Origin: a virus
Strand: one strand, 5' to 3'
DNA length: 23,852 bases
Virus record (IMG/VR): IMGVR_UViG_3300035698_023058
Location: 1 to 23,852 of that record
The notes beneath the pieces were generated by a model. The model was not told the origin of the DNA, searched no databases, and worked only from the letters and a program-made list of their open reading frames with translations. The position numbers and the translations under genes are program-made. Positions 8,020-15,320 of this stretch are shown here, in pieces (within the stretch, counting starts at the first letter, position 1; each line of letters starts with the position of its first letter).

Positions 8020-8029
8020 TATATATACA
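8020..8029 (-). promoter_or_regulatory. Putative late promoter for the gp4-like gene (minus strand)
   Basis: Read on the minus strand, TGTATATATA ends 4 nt before the ATG at 8015. It is a variant of the recurring motif. Together with the plus-strand copy at 8051 it would form a divergent promoter pair. Confidence 0.4.
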
Positions 8030-8050
8030 AAAATTAATATTTCTATGTTT

Positions 8051-8060
8051 TTAATATATA
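8051..8060 (+). promoter_or_regulatory. Putative late promoter for the 8079 gene
   Basis: An exact TTAATATATA preceded by a T run lies 18 nt upstream of the ATG at 8079. Confidence 0.55.
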
Positions 8061-8078
8061 ATTAAAATATAATATTTT

Positions 8079-8768
8079 ATGGGCGAATTATCAAGTAGAG
8101 TAAAATTATCATTATTAGTAAACGGAGATGGGATAGTTGAAAATTTTAAAAATAACACTTTATATTTTTATGATTTATACCAAAAGTCAACTGATGAATT
8201 TAAGAGCTCTTCTGTTTCTAGTATAACACCTGGTGGTTTTTATTTTTTACATTACCTAGATGATTCTAATTGGATGAAATGGTCACCCGTATTTGTTGCT
8301 GATTTCAAAAAGTTTTCAAATAGGGTTGTTCTATTTTGTGTAAATTTTAACCTAATACCAATTGAGGTTAGGGTATTACTATTTGATAAGTTTATATCAG
8401 AAAAAGATTTCGAAGAAGATAGGCTATTAAAGGTCGACCTACAAGGCATCTATGATGAACTCAGAAGACTTGGGTTTGAGTATGCTATAATGGAGTATGA
8501 TGCTAATAGAATAAAATTGGTGCATAAGGTTTCGTTAGATATTTTACCTAGATTTTTATATCACCAACATCCTAAGAACAAATATGATCCAAAGAAATTA
8601 ATGGAGATATGGGAAACTAAAATAAAAACTAGAGAAAAGAGACACCAAGAGATGACAGTTGCTTTAATAAGTGACTTCTTTGATGTTAATTCGGAAATAT
8701 TAGAAAAGTATGGTGTTTTAAAAAATCACATAAAGAGATTACAGAATAATATAAATAAATATGGCTAA
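8079..8768 (+). CDS. Conserved-looking phage protein between head-completion and portal genes
   Basis: A 229-residue soluble protein of unrecognised family. Residues 48-105 contain a beta-rich stretch with TPGGFYFLHY, a Trp-rich loop (DSNWMKWSP), VFVADF and an aromatic NFNLIPIEVR segment. The rest is helical and basic (KIKTREKRHQE near 190), ending in a likely coiled coil. It lies between a gp4-like gene and the portal gene, so a role in head, neck or tail assembly is reasonable, but this is by position only. The ATG at 8079 follows a consensus promoter-like motif by 18 nt. There is no membrane segment or signal peptide. Confidence 0.65.
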   Translation: MGELSSRVKLSLLVNGDGIVENFKNNTLYFYDLYQKSTDEFKSSSVSSITPGGFYFLHYLDDSNWMKWSPVFVADFKKFSNRVVLFCVNFNLIPIEVRVLLFDKFISEKDFEEDRLLKVDLQGIYDELRRLGFEYAIMEYDANRIKLVHKVSLDILPRFLYHQHPKNKYDPKKLMEIWETKIKTREKRHQEMTVALISDFFDVNSEILEKYGVLKNHIKRLQNNINKYG

Positions 8769-8798
8769 TCGAGGATTTTTTAAAGGAAACCTCATAAA

Positions 8799-8808
8799 TT
8801 AATATATA
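8799..8808 (+). promoter_or_regulatory. Putative late promoter for the portal gene
   Basis: TTAATATATA lies 24 nt upstream of the portal ATG, followed by an A-rich leader without a Shine-Dalgarno sequence. Confidence 0.55.
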
Positions 8809-8832
8809 CCACAAATAAATTAACAACAATAC

Positions 8833-10539
8833 ATGGCTTCATATAACCAATATTCACAATCTAACAGCACCGATTATGTTTTTCAAAACACCGCTGTTGA
8901 AAACAAGGGGTTATTTAGTAGGATTCTTAGGAACCTATCGAGCCATGGAATGAATTATGATGATATGGTTCTTAGGAACCAAGTTGGTGTTGGTATAAAT
9001 GAGGATCCTTACTCATCAAAGGGAAATTCTATGTATGATTTTTTCTCACAAAGGGCAGTTGCTTCTGTCTTAAATAGAAAATCGATTCCTTATTTAGATA
9101 AATCATATGCAGATAAAAGGAGAATACTTAGGGAATACTCTATAAAGGATGAGATAAGAGATTTTGTATCATCTGTTTGTGATGAGGCAGTGGTTTATAA
9201 TGATGATAGTGATTTTTGTTCACCAAGACCAATATCTAATGAGTACCCACAAGAAGTACAAGATAAATATCAAGAATATTTTGAGAAAATATATACTAAA
9301 TTTGGATTTGCTGATACAATAACCGCTTGGAATATGATGAAAGATTTCTTAGTAGATGGCTATTTGGCAGTTGAGATAATATATGATGACAAGAAGAAGA
9401 ATATAATAGCATTTAATAGATTGAGACCAGAAACTCTTGTTCCAGCCTATGAGGCACAAGTTGGTCACCTATGGATACAATATCCAGAAGATCCACAATT
9501 AAGAAGAATTTATTTAGATTCACAAATAATATTTTTATCATATTCTACACAAGATGATTATTCGGAAACATCATATGTCGAAGGATTAATAAAGCCCTAT
9601 AATCAACTTAAAATATTAGAACAAACTAGAATTATGTTTAACGTGCTGAATGCACAAGTTTATCAAAAATTTACAGTTCCAATTAAAGGAATGTCAAGAC
9701 AAAGGGCTGAAGAACAAATTGGTCAATTAATACACGATTATTCAGAAGAAATTGAGTGGGATGATACACTTGGCACATTGAGTATAAACGGACAAAAGCA
9801 TTTACATTACAATAAACAAATATGGTTTCCAGAAGGAGAAGCCGGTACTCCAAATATGGAACTAGTTAAACAAGAGGGACATGATTTAAATGATGAAACT
9901 ATGCTTTCTTGGTTCTTTAGATCACTCAAAAGAGCATCAAAGATTCCTATACAAAGATTTGAGTCTGATAATGGTGGTGGTAATTTATTTGGTGATGCTT
10001 CTGAGATGACAAGAGATGAGATAAAATTTCACAACTTCATAAGTAGACTAAGAGCTAATTTTAAAGAAATATTAGTAAAGCCATTGAAATTACAAATGCT
10101 AATTGAGTTCCCTGAGCTTAGAGATGATGATGTTTTTAATAATCAAGTAGATATAAATTTCTATACAAATCAAATATTTGAAGAGTGGAAAAAAATAAAT
10201 AATTTATCTAAAAGAGCCGATGTTGTTTCAACATTACTAAGTGTTATGAAAACTGATGAAAAACCATACTTTCACATAGAATGGATTATGGATAATGTAT
10301 TTAAATTAACACCAGAAGAAAAAGCAGAAAATGAAAGATATTGGGCAAGAGATAGTGGAAGTGGTCAACCAGAAGGACAAGAGATAGAAGGAATGGACGA
10401 CACAGAAGGCAGTGGCGGATTTGATGAAGGCCCAGGTGGTGGAGTTGATGAAGGCCCGGCTGATAACGATGGAGGCGGTGGTTTTGATGGCCCGGCACCG
10501 GATGATGGAGCTAATGATTCAGAAGAATTTGAATTTTAA
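8833..10539 (+). CDS. Portal vertex protein (T4 gp20-like)
   Basis: A 568-residue homologue of T4 gp20 (524 residues), the dodecameric portal through which DNA is packaged and to which the neck attaches. Family hallmarks include the N-terminal region with VLNRKSIPYLDKSYADKRR and IRDFVSSVCDEAVVYN. They also include the core (FLVDGYLAVEIIYD, then LRPETLVP) and the tunnel/clip region with Q.WFPEGEAGTPNMELV. The signature MTRDEIKFHNFISRLR (residues about 393-408) corresponds to the ITRDE..F.KFI.RLR motif of gp20. Residues about 510-568 form a Gly/Asp/Pro-rich, highly acidic disordered tail not typical of T4 gp20. The gene follows an A-rich leader and lies upstream of the protease and capsid genes, though separated from them by inserted genes. 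Confidence 0.9.
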   Translation: MASYNQYSQSNSTDYVFQNTAVENKGLFSRILRNLSSHGMNYDDMVLRNQVGVGINEDPYSSKGNSMYDFFSQRAVASVLNRKSIPYLDKSYADKRRILREYSIKDEIRDFVSSVCDEAVVYNDDSDFCSPRPISNEYPQEVQDKYQEYFEKIYTKFGFADTITAWNMMKDFLVDGYLAVEIIYDDKKKNIIAFNRLRPETLVPAYEAQVGHLWIQYPEDPQLRRIYLDSQIIFLSYSTQDDYSETSYVEGLIKPYNQLKILEQTRIMFNVLNAQVYQKFTVPIKGMSRQRAEEQIGQLIHDYSEEIEWDDTLGTLSINGQKHLHYNKQIWFPEGEAGTPNMELVKQEGHDLNDETMLSWFFRSLKRASKIPIQRFESDNGGGNLFGDASEMTRDEIKFHNFISRLRANFKEILVKPLKLQMLIEFPELRDDDVFNNQVDINFYTNQIFEEWKKINNLSKRADVVSTLLSVMKTDEKPYFHIEWIMDNVFKLTPEEKAENERYWARDSGSGQPEGQEIEGMDDTEGSGGFDEGPGGGVDEGPADNDGGGGFDGPAPDDGANDSEEFEF

Positions 10540-10551
10540 TATATTTTAAAT

Positions 10552-10588
10552 AATATAACGAATCAAGATATTGTTCTTATGTTATATT
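10552..10588 (+). terminator. Possible weak hairpin after the portal gene
   Basis: AATATAAC (10552) can pair with GTTATATT (10581) across a 21-nt loop. There is no clear T run, so termination is uncertain. Confidence 0.25.
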
Positions 10589-10599
10589 AGATTAATATT

Positions 10600-10609
10600 T
10601 TAATATATA
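10600..10609 (+). promoter_or_regulatory. Putative late promoter abutting the 10615 gene
   Basis: An exact TTAATATATA preceded by TTT ends 5 nt before the ATG at 10615, predicting a near-leaderless transcript. Confidence 0.55.
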
Positions 10610-10614
10610 ATTCT

Positions 10615-11256
10615 ATGAAATTATCTAGATATAAAGACTTTGATCGTAATTTAAAATTCTTATGTGAGAAATACCAAATAGAAAACTACACAATAAATAA
10701 CGATGGATCAATTGATGTTAATGGTGATGTAGATATATCATTTAAGGACTTAGAAAGGATTCCAATAAATTTTAGAAACGTAACTGGTGAATTCCATTGT
10801 GATAATAACAAATTAACCACATTAGAAGGATCACCAATTCATGTTGGTAAGGGATTTAATTGCTCTAGTGATAATAAAACAAGCAATAGACTAAAAAACC
10901 TAATAGGCGCACCTGAATATGTTGGTGGAGATTTCGATTGTGCATATAGTGGTATAAAAAGTTTAGTCGGTTCTCCAAAATATGTAGGTGGTGTCTTTTA
11001 TTGTGATAGTAATGAGTTATCAAATTTTGAGGGATTAGAAAATTCCAAATTAATAGGCAAATTTCTATGCGTAGGTAACAGAATACAAGAGTTATATAAC
11101 TTATTTAATGATAAAGAGTGTATTGAATTTATAAATGATTTTGATGTTATACAAGACGATAAAATCATACTAGATAGATTAAAAGAGGTATATTTTGCAC
11201 TTGGTCTTGAAGTACCAAGGCAAATTATAATAAATAATGCCTACGAAATTATTTAG
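10615..11256 (+). CDS. Phage leucine-rich-repeat-like protein
   Basis: A 213-residue protein containing about four degenerate repeats of roughly 20 residues, of the form (L/F)xGSPxYVGGxFxCxxNxLxxLxG, spanning residues 38-160. This repeat family is common in phage hypothetical proteins and is expected to fold as an irregular LRR-like solenoid. It is preceded by the frequently associated NNDGSIDVNGDVD segment (residues 28-40). The N-terminus (MKLSRYKDF) resembles the short leading motif of two other genes in this window. The gene is convergent with RNase R and overlaps it by 4 bp. Its role is unknown; solenoids of this type usually mediate protein binding. Confidence 0.7.
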   Translation: MKLSRYKDFDRNLKFLCEKYQIENYTINNDGSIDVNGDVDISFKDLERIPINFRNVTGEFHCDNNKLTTLEGSPIHVGKGFNCSSDNKTSNRLKNLIGAPEYVGGDFDCAYSGIKSLVGSPKYVGGVFYCDSNELSNFEGLENSKLIGKFLCVGNRIQELYNLFNDKECIEFINDFDVIQDDKIILDRLKEVYFALGLEVPRQIIINNAYEII

Positions 11257-13142
11257 ATTAGTATACCAAACTCGATTTGTTTCCTTTCTAAGTTAGTACT
11301 TGATACTATAACTTGAACCTCATCACCCAGTCTTATTTTCTTACCAATTGATTTATTACTAACTGTGTGATTCTTTAAATTAACATCCCACCTTCCTTCT
11401 AAAGACTGGTACCTAACCATACCAACACACTTATTTTCTACTAATTCGACATATATTCCCCAATCTGTAACAGATGATATAACACCATCAAATATTCTAC
11501 CTACTTTATCTTGTAGATATTCAACTTGTTTATATTTTATTGAATCTCTTTGTGCCTTTGTTGCGGCTATTTCACGAAGAGAACAATGTGTTGCTATTTC
11601 TTCTATTTTAACCGGATTTGATTGTGGTTTTCTCTCTAAAAAGTTATTCAGAAATATATGAGTCTTTAAATCGGGATATCTCCTAATAGGACTAGTAAAG
11701 TGTGAATAGTGAGTAAACCCAAGTCCATAATGTCCCGTATTATTTATAGTATATTTAGCCTTCGACATACTTCTAGTCACTAATGTTTCTATCATATTCT
11801 CTTCTGGCTCACCCTTTGTCTTTTTGAGAAGACTATTTAATTTTTTTTTAATATTACCGGTTATTGGTATTTCATAACCAAAATCTTTACATATGAGACT
11901 CAATTGTTCCAATTTATCTTGTGTTGGTTCATCATGAATTCTATATATGTTTGTTCTACTGGCCTTTGATAGCAATTTAGCAACAGATTTATTTGCTAAT
12001 AACATAAATTCTTCAATTAGCTTATTTGAATCTTTTTGTATTTTAGAATATACACCTATTGGTTTTCCATCTTTGTCTAACTTAAACCCAACTTCTGATC
12101 CATTTATCTCAATAGAGCCATCAGACATTCTATTTTTTCTTATCTTTTTCGCTAATCCATCCAATAACCTAACTTCTACATCAAAATCACCATCGTTTCC
12201 TTCGATTATTTCTTGTGCTTGTTCGTATGTGAATCTTCTATTGGAGTGTATTATGGTTTTTCCGAACCATTCATCTAATACATCACCATTTTTGTCTATT
12301 TTAAATATAACAGAAAATGCTAATCTATCTTTATTTGGGACAAGGGAACAAACACCATTACTTAACCTCTCCGGCAACATAGGTATTACTCTATCAACCA
12401 AATATACTGAGGTTGCTCTTTTTATAGCCTCTTTATCTAACTCGGTTCCTTCTTTTACATAATGCGAAACATCTGCTATGTGAATTCCTATTTCAAATTC
12501 ATTATCACTTATTATATTTACAGACAAAGCATCATCAAAATCTCTAGCAGAATCTGGATCTATTGTAAATGTTGTTACACCTCTAATATCTCTTCTTTTG
12601 CTTATTTCTTTTTCTGATATTTTTTCTGATATTTTTTCTGATTCTTCTTCTACTTCTTTAGGAAACTCTATTGGTAGGTTGTATTCATACATTATAGAAT
12701 TCATTTCTGCGTTATTATCTCCGGACTTACCCAATATTTCAACGATTGTCCCTTGTGGTGATTTTTTATCCCACTTGGAAAATTCAACCAATACTTTATC
12801 ACCATCCTCAGCGACCAAACCACCCCTTATATAAAAATCTACTATTATTTTTCTATTATCTGGTATAACAAAAGTACTTCTTCGACTATTTTTAGCTTTG
12901 TGTACTTTTCCCACAAACCTTTGTTTGAATCTTTTTAGTACTTTTAAGACCTTAGCCTCTGTTTCTCCATTTCTATCTATTAGTTCGAAAACTACATCAT
13001 CTAAGTGTAGTGAGTTTAGTGTATTCTTCTTGTGTATGAAGATTTCTTTGCTTTTTAGTTTTACGGTAGCATTTCCGTTTGTTGAGAATTCTATTTGACT
13101 TTGTAGAATATTCTCATCTTTCTTTTTGATCATAATATCCAT
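11253..13142 (-). CDS. rnr: RNase R / RNase II-family 3'-5' exoribonuclease
   Basis: A 629-residue exoribonuclease that degrades RNA processively from the 3' end. Residues 15-135 form two cold-shock/OB domains. A linker with MNSIMYEYNLPIEFP (148-161) and a SEKI tandem stretch (168-179) leads to the RNB domain. Its catalytic aspartates D195, D201, D203 and D204 (TIDPDSARDFDDAL) have the same spacing as in E. coli RNase II and RNase R. HIADVSHYV, PMLPERLSNGVCSL and HYSHFTSPIRRYPDL are present, so the enzyme should be active. An S1 domain forms residues about 545-629. It lacks the N-terminal helix-turn-helix and basic C-terminal tail of E. coli RNase R (813 residues). A TATAAATA sequence (plus-strand 13179-13186) with an A-rich leader lies 36 nt upstream. 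RNase R is unusual in a phage and suggests acquisition from a bacterial host. Confidence 0.92.
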   Translation of the reverse strand: MDIMIKKKDENILQSQIEFSTNGNATVKLKSKEIFIHKKNTLNSLHLDDVVFELIDRNGETEAKVLKVLKRFKQRFVGKVHKAKNSRRSTFVIPDNRKIIVDFYIRGGLVAEDGDKVLVEFSKWDKKSPQGTIVEILGKSGDNNAEMNSIMYEYNLPIEFPKEVEEESEKISEKISEKEISKRRDIRGVTTFTIDPDSARDFDDALSVNIISDNEFEIGIHIADVSHYVKEGTELDKEAIKRATSVYLVDRVIPMLPERLSNGVCSLVPNKDRLAFSVIFKIDKNGDVLDEWFGKTIIHSNRRFTYEQAQEIIEGNDGDFDVEVRLLDGLAKKIRKNRMSDGSIEINGSEVGFKLDKDGKPIGVYSKIQKDSNKLIEEFMLLANKSVAKLLSKASRTNIYRIHDEPTQDKLEQLSLICKDFGYEIPITGNIKKKLNSLLKKTKGEPEENMIETLVTRSMSKAKYTINNTGHYGLGFTHYSHFTSPIRRYPDLKTHIFLNNFLERKPQSNPVKIEEIATHCSLREIAATKAQRDSIKYKQVEYLQDKVGRIFDGVISSVTDWGIYVELVENKCVGMVRYQSLEGRWDVNLKNHTVSNKSIGKKIRLGDEVQVIVSSTNLERKQIEFGILI

Positions 13143-13167
13143 TTTATGTAAAAATAAGCTATTTGTT

Positions 13168-13542
13168 TTACTTTTCGCTATTTATACTATGTTTTTTGTT
13201 TATAGTTCTTTTCATTTTACTCAGAACCTTTTCGTTTTGTATTGGGTAATCTACACCATAATTCTTTCTTAGTGTCTCTTTTCTTTTATACTCTGAGCAT
13301 TTTCTACAATAGTACTCACCCCATTTGTTATCATATTTTATATAATTTTTGAAAATAACATCCTTTATTACATCACATTCCTTACCATCACAAGCACATT
13401 TTATCTTATGGTGAGAACCCTTTGATAGTAATTCTATTGGGATGGCTAATTCTTCTCCTATTACTACATCATATCCTAAATTTTCATAATATGGGAAATT
13501 AGATTCGCTTATTTTAATTGTTATTTCTCTAGTTATTATCAT
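13168..13542 (-). pseudogene. Truncated homing endonuclease: N-terminal DNA-binding part only
   Basis: These 124 residues match the first part of the endonucleases at 2107 and 5251. They include an N-terminal segment with LGYDVVIGEE…LLSKGSHH, a likely zinc module (CACDGKEC and later CRKC), and a single KYGVD-type repeat (KNYGVDYPIQNEKV). The frame then stops after a short basic tail. The nuclease core and GNAT-like domain are absent. It lies 25 bp upstream of RNase R and 49 bp downstream of a full-length copy, all on the minus strand. It is probably the remnant of a deleted endonuclease. A surviving DNA-binding protein or repressor is also possible, since its own start and stop are intact. 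Its 3' end overlaps the presumed promoter of rnr. Confidence 0.65.
13179..13186 (-). promoter_or_regulatory. Possible late promoter for rnr
   Basis: Read on the minus strand this is TATAAATA, identical to the T4 late-promoter octamer. It lies 36 nt upstream of the rnr ATG with an A-rich leader. In DNA this AT-rich a chance match is quite likely. Confidence 0.3.
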
Positions 13543-13591
13543 AAAAAACCACTCAAATTTAAAGTATCTATTAAATATTATATTTTCTCTA

Positions 13592-15199
13592 CTATTTAAT
13601 AATCATTTCAAATTTAATTTTACCACAATCATATATCCTTTTTATTTTTTTTTCTTTCATATACTTTGACTCGGTTAGGCTTGTATTTAGTTTTGATTTT
13701 TTATATTTTGACTTATGTGACCTTTTTTTCTCTATAATATATTTATAATCAGGCTTTGAGTATCCGATATTAATAAATCCTAGTTTATAATATAAATCAC
13801 CAACTGACCAATCTCTATCAGCATAACTAATTATTCTAGTTGGGTTATAATTTCTGATAAAATGTTTTAATAACTTAGATGCACCACCAATTACAACCGT
13901 GTCTATTTTATTACAAAATCTAGAAAGGTTCCACTCATCTACATCCATCTTTTTGCGTCCCTCATTATGATCAAATATCATTATACTCACTAACTCACCA
14001 TTATAATATAGTCCCAACTTAAGTGATGAGTTTGTAAATCCTTGTATATGGTTATTATTCAAAAACATTCTCGATTCTTTTACACTAACTTCACTAACTT
14101 CACACTTTCTCGCAAATATTCTGATATTTTTTGATTTTATTATATTTTTTATTTGGCTTTTTATTATATCCTTTTTTATTACCCAATCATCTTCCCAGAT
14201 ATGAATTATCCTTATTCCTCTCTCCATAAAGTACTTAGTCTTATCCAAATGATAGTTTTTATCCTTGAATTCTTCTGAGTGCCAATAAAGTCCATTAAAT
14301 TCAAAGCCTATTTTTAATTCTGGTAGGTATATGTCTATTTCTAAACCGTCTCTATATCCATCTATTATATTACTTGAGTAATTTTCTTCTATAAATTTAA
14401 AAATTTCCCTTTCTTTTATTGATTTTTGATCACCAATAGGATAGCATATTGTACATAACTTATTATTGTGTTTACTTCTACTAAGATAATTATCTGATTT
14501 TATTTCAAATTCATGTCCTTTCTCACACATAAATCTATAAACACCATCACCAATAGAATCAATACAATTATCATCATTAAATACCTTAAAGTATTTTTTC
14601 ATTTTTTCATTATATATATCTGTCTTTGAGAAATGATCAACTCCATATTTTTCAAGTAGTGTTCTTTTTATCTTTTCTTTTATTTCTTCGGACTTTAGTG
14701 GGTTATCAACTCCATATTTCTCTATTATAGTTTTTTTTATCCTGTCTTTTATTTCCTCTGACTCAAAAACATTATCAACTCCATATTTCTTCTTTGTTGT
14801 GTTTATTCTTTTTTTATTTATGTTTCTTTTTTTGCTTTTACTAAACTCCTTCTTTGTCTTATTTGCCTTTATTGTCATTTCTCTTCTTATATCAACATCG
14901 TAGTTACATGATTTCATTTTTGAAGTTCTTGACTTTTTGACTTTATCATCTTTGTGTGTGTGTTTAGCAGAACAGGATTTGCTACAATATTTTCTATATC
15001 CTATATAGAATTTTATAAATTTTACTTCATTATCACAATTTAAACAAATTGGTCTATTCTTTAATCCATTTTGAAATAGCCAAATTCTTTCTGATAGAGG
15101 CAAATCATCTTCAATAAAATCCATCATCTCATTATAGTAGTCAATGTGGTTATTTTTTAAATAATTTTCTGTTATGTTCTTTGTTGTGGTTAGTATCAT
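13592..15199 (-). CDS. Free-standing homing endonuclease, Vsr/EDxHD-like, GNAT-like C-terminus
   Basis: A 535-residue paralogue on the minus strand. The frame is open 18 codons further upstream to a GTG at 15253, but the ATG at 15199 is preferred because a TTAATATATA motif lies 8 nt before it, as for its paralogues. N-terminal zinc module: CLNC and YCSKSC. Three 23-residue KYGVD repeats follow, then a CTIC pair and the nuclease core: E of KEREIF, EIDIYLP, EFNGLYWHS and HIWEDDW. The C-terminal domain has ARKCEV, LGLYYNGELVSIMIF, EWNLSRFCNKIDT, VIGGASKLLK, SYADRDWSVGDLYYKLGF and a YDCGKIKFEM end, nearly identical in pattern to the 2107 copy. It lies divergent from, and about 120 bp from, the protease/scaffold gene. 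Confidence 0.85.
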   Translation of the reverse strand: MILTTTKNITENYLKNNHIDYYNEMMDFIEDDLPLSERIWLFQNGLKNRPICLNCDNEVKFIKFYIGYRKYCSKSCSAKHTHKDDKVKKSRTSKMKSCNYDVDIRREMTIKANKTKKEFSKSKKRNINKKRINTTKKKYGVDNVFESEEIKDRIKKTIIEKYGVDNPLKSEEIKEKIKRTLLEKYGVDHFSKTDIYNEKMKKYFKVFNDDNCIDSIGDGVYRFMCEKGHEFEIKSDNYLSRSKHNNKLCTICYPIGDQKSIKEREIFKFIEENYSSNIIDGYRDGLEIDIYLPELKIGFEFNGLYWHSEEFKDKNYHLDKTKYFMERGIRIIHIWEDDWVIKKDIIKSQIKNIIKSKNIRIFARKCEVSEVSVKESRMFLNNNHIQGFTNSSLKLGLYYNGELVSIMIFDHNEGRKKMDVDEWNLSRFCNKIDTVVIGGASKLLKHFIRNYNPTRIISYADRDWSVGDLYYKLGFINIGYSKPDYKYIIEKKRSHKSKYKKSKLNTSLTESKYMKEKKIKRIYDCGKIKFEMIIK

Positions 15200-15207
15200 A
15201 TATTTAG

Positions 15208-15217
15208 TATATATTAA
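15208..15217 (-). promoter_or_regulatory. Putative late promoter abutting the minus-strand endonuclease
   Basis: Minus-strand TTAATATATA ends 8 nt before the ATG at 15199. It lies inside the longer open frame, which argues for the internal ATG as the true start. Confidence 0.5.
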
Positions 15218-15279
15218 TTCAGTAAAAGTTCCCTCAAATTGTAAAAAATCCACATATCAATAAATTCATATTTTTTGGT

Positions 15280-15289
15280 TTTATATATA
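15280..15289 (+). promoter_or_regulatory. Putative late promoter for the protease/scaffold gene
   Basis: TTTATATATA lies 31 nt before the ATG at 15321. The leader is very A-rich. Confidence 0.5.
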
Positions 15290-15320
15290 ACACATAATTA
15301 AAAAAAAATAAATTTAATAA

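Noticed and set aside
11947-12462. Long plus-strand frame opposite RNase R
   Set aside because: It is antisense to highly conserved RNB motifs, with Ser/Leu/Phe-rich composition typical of a shadow frame.
15200-15253. Upstream GTG start for the minus-strand endonuclease
   Set aside because: The promoter-like motif lies inside this extension and the ATG at 15199 fits the paralogues.
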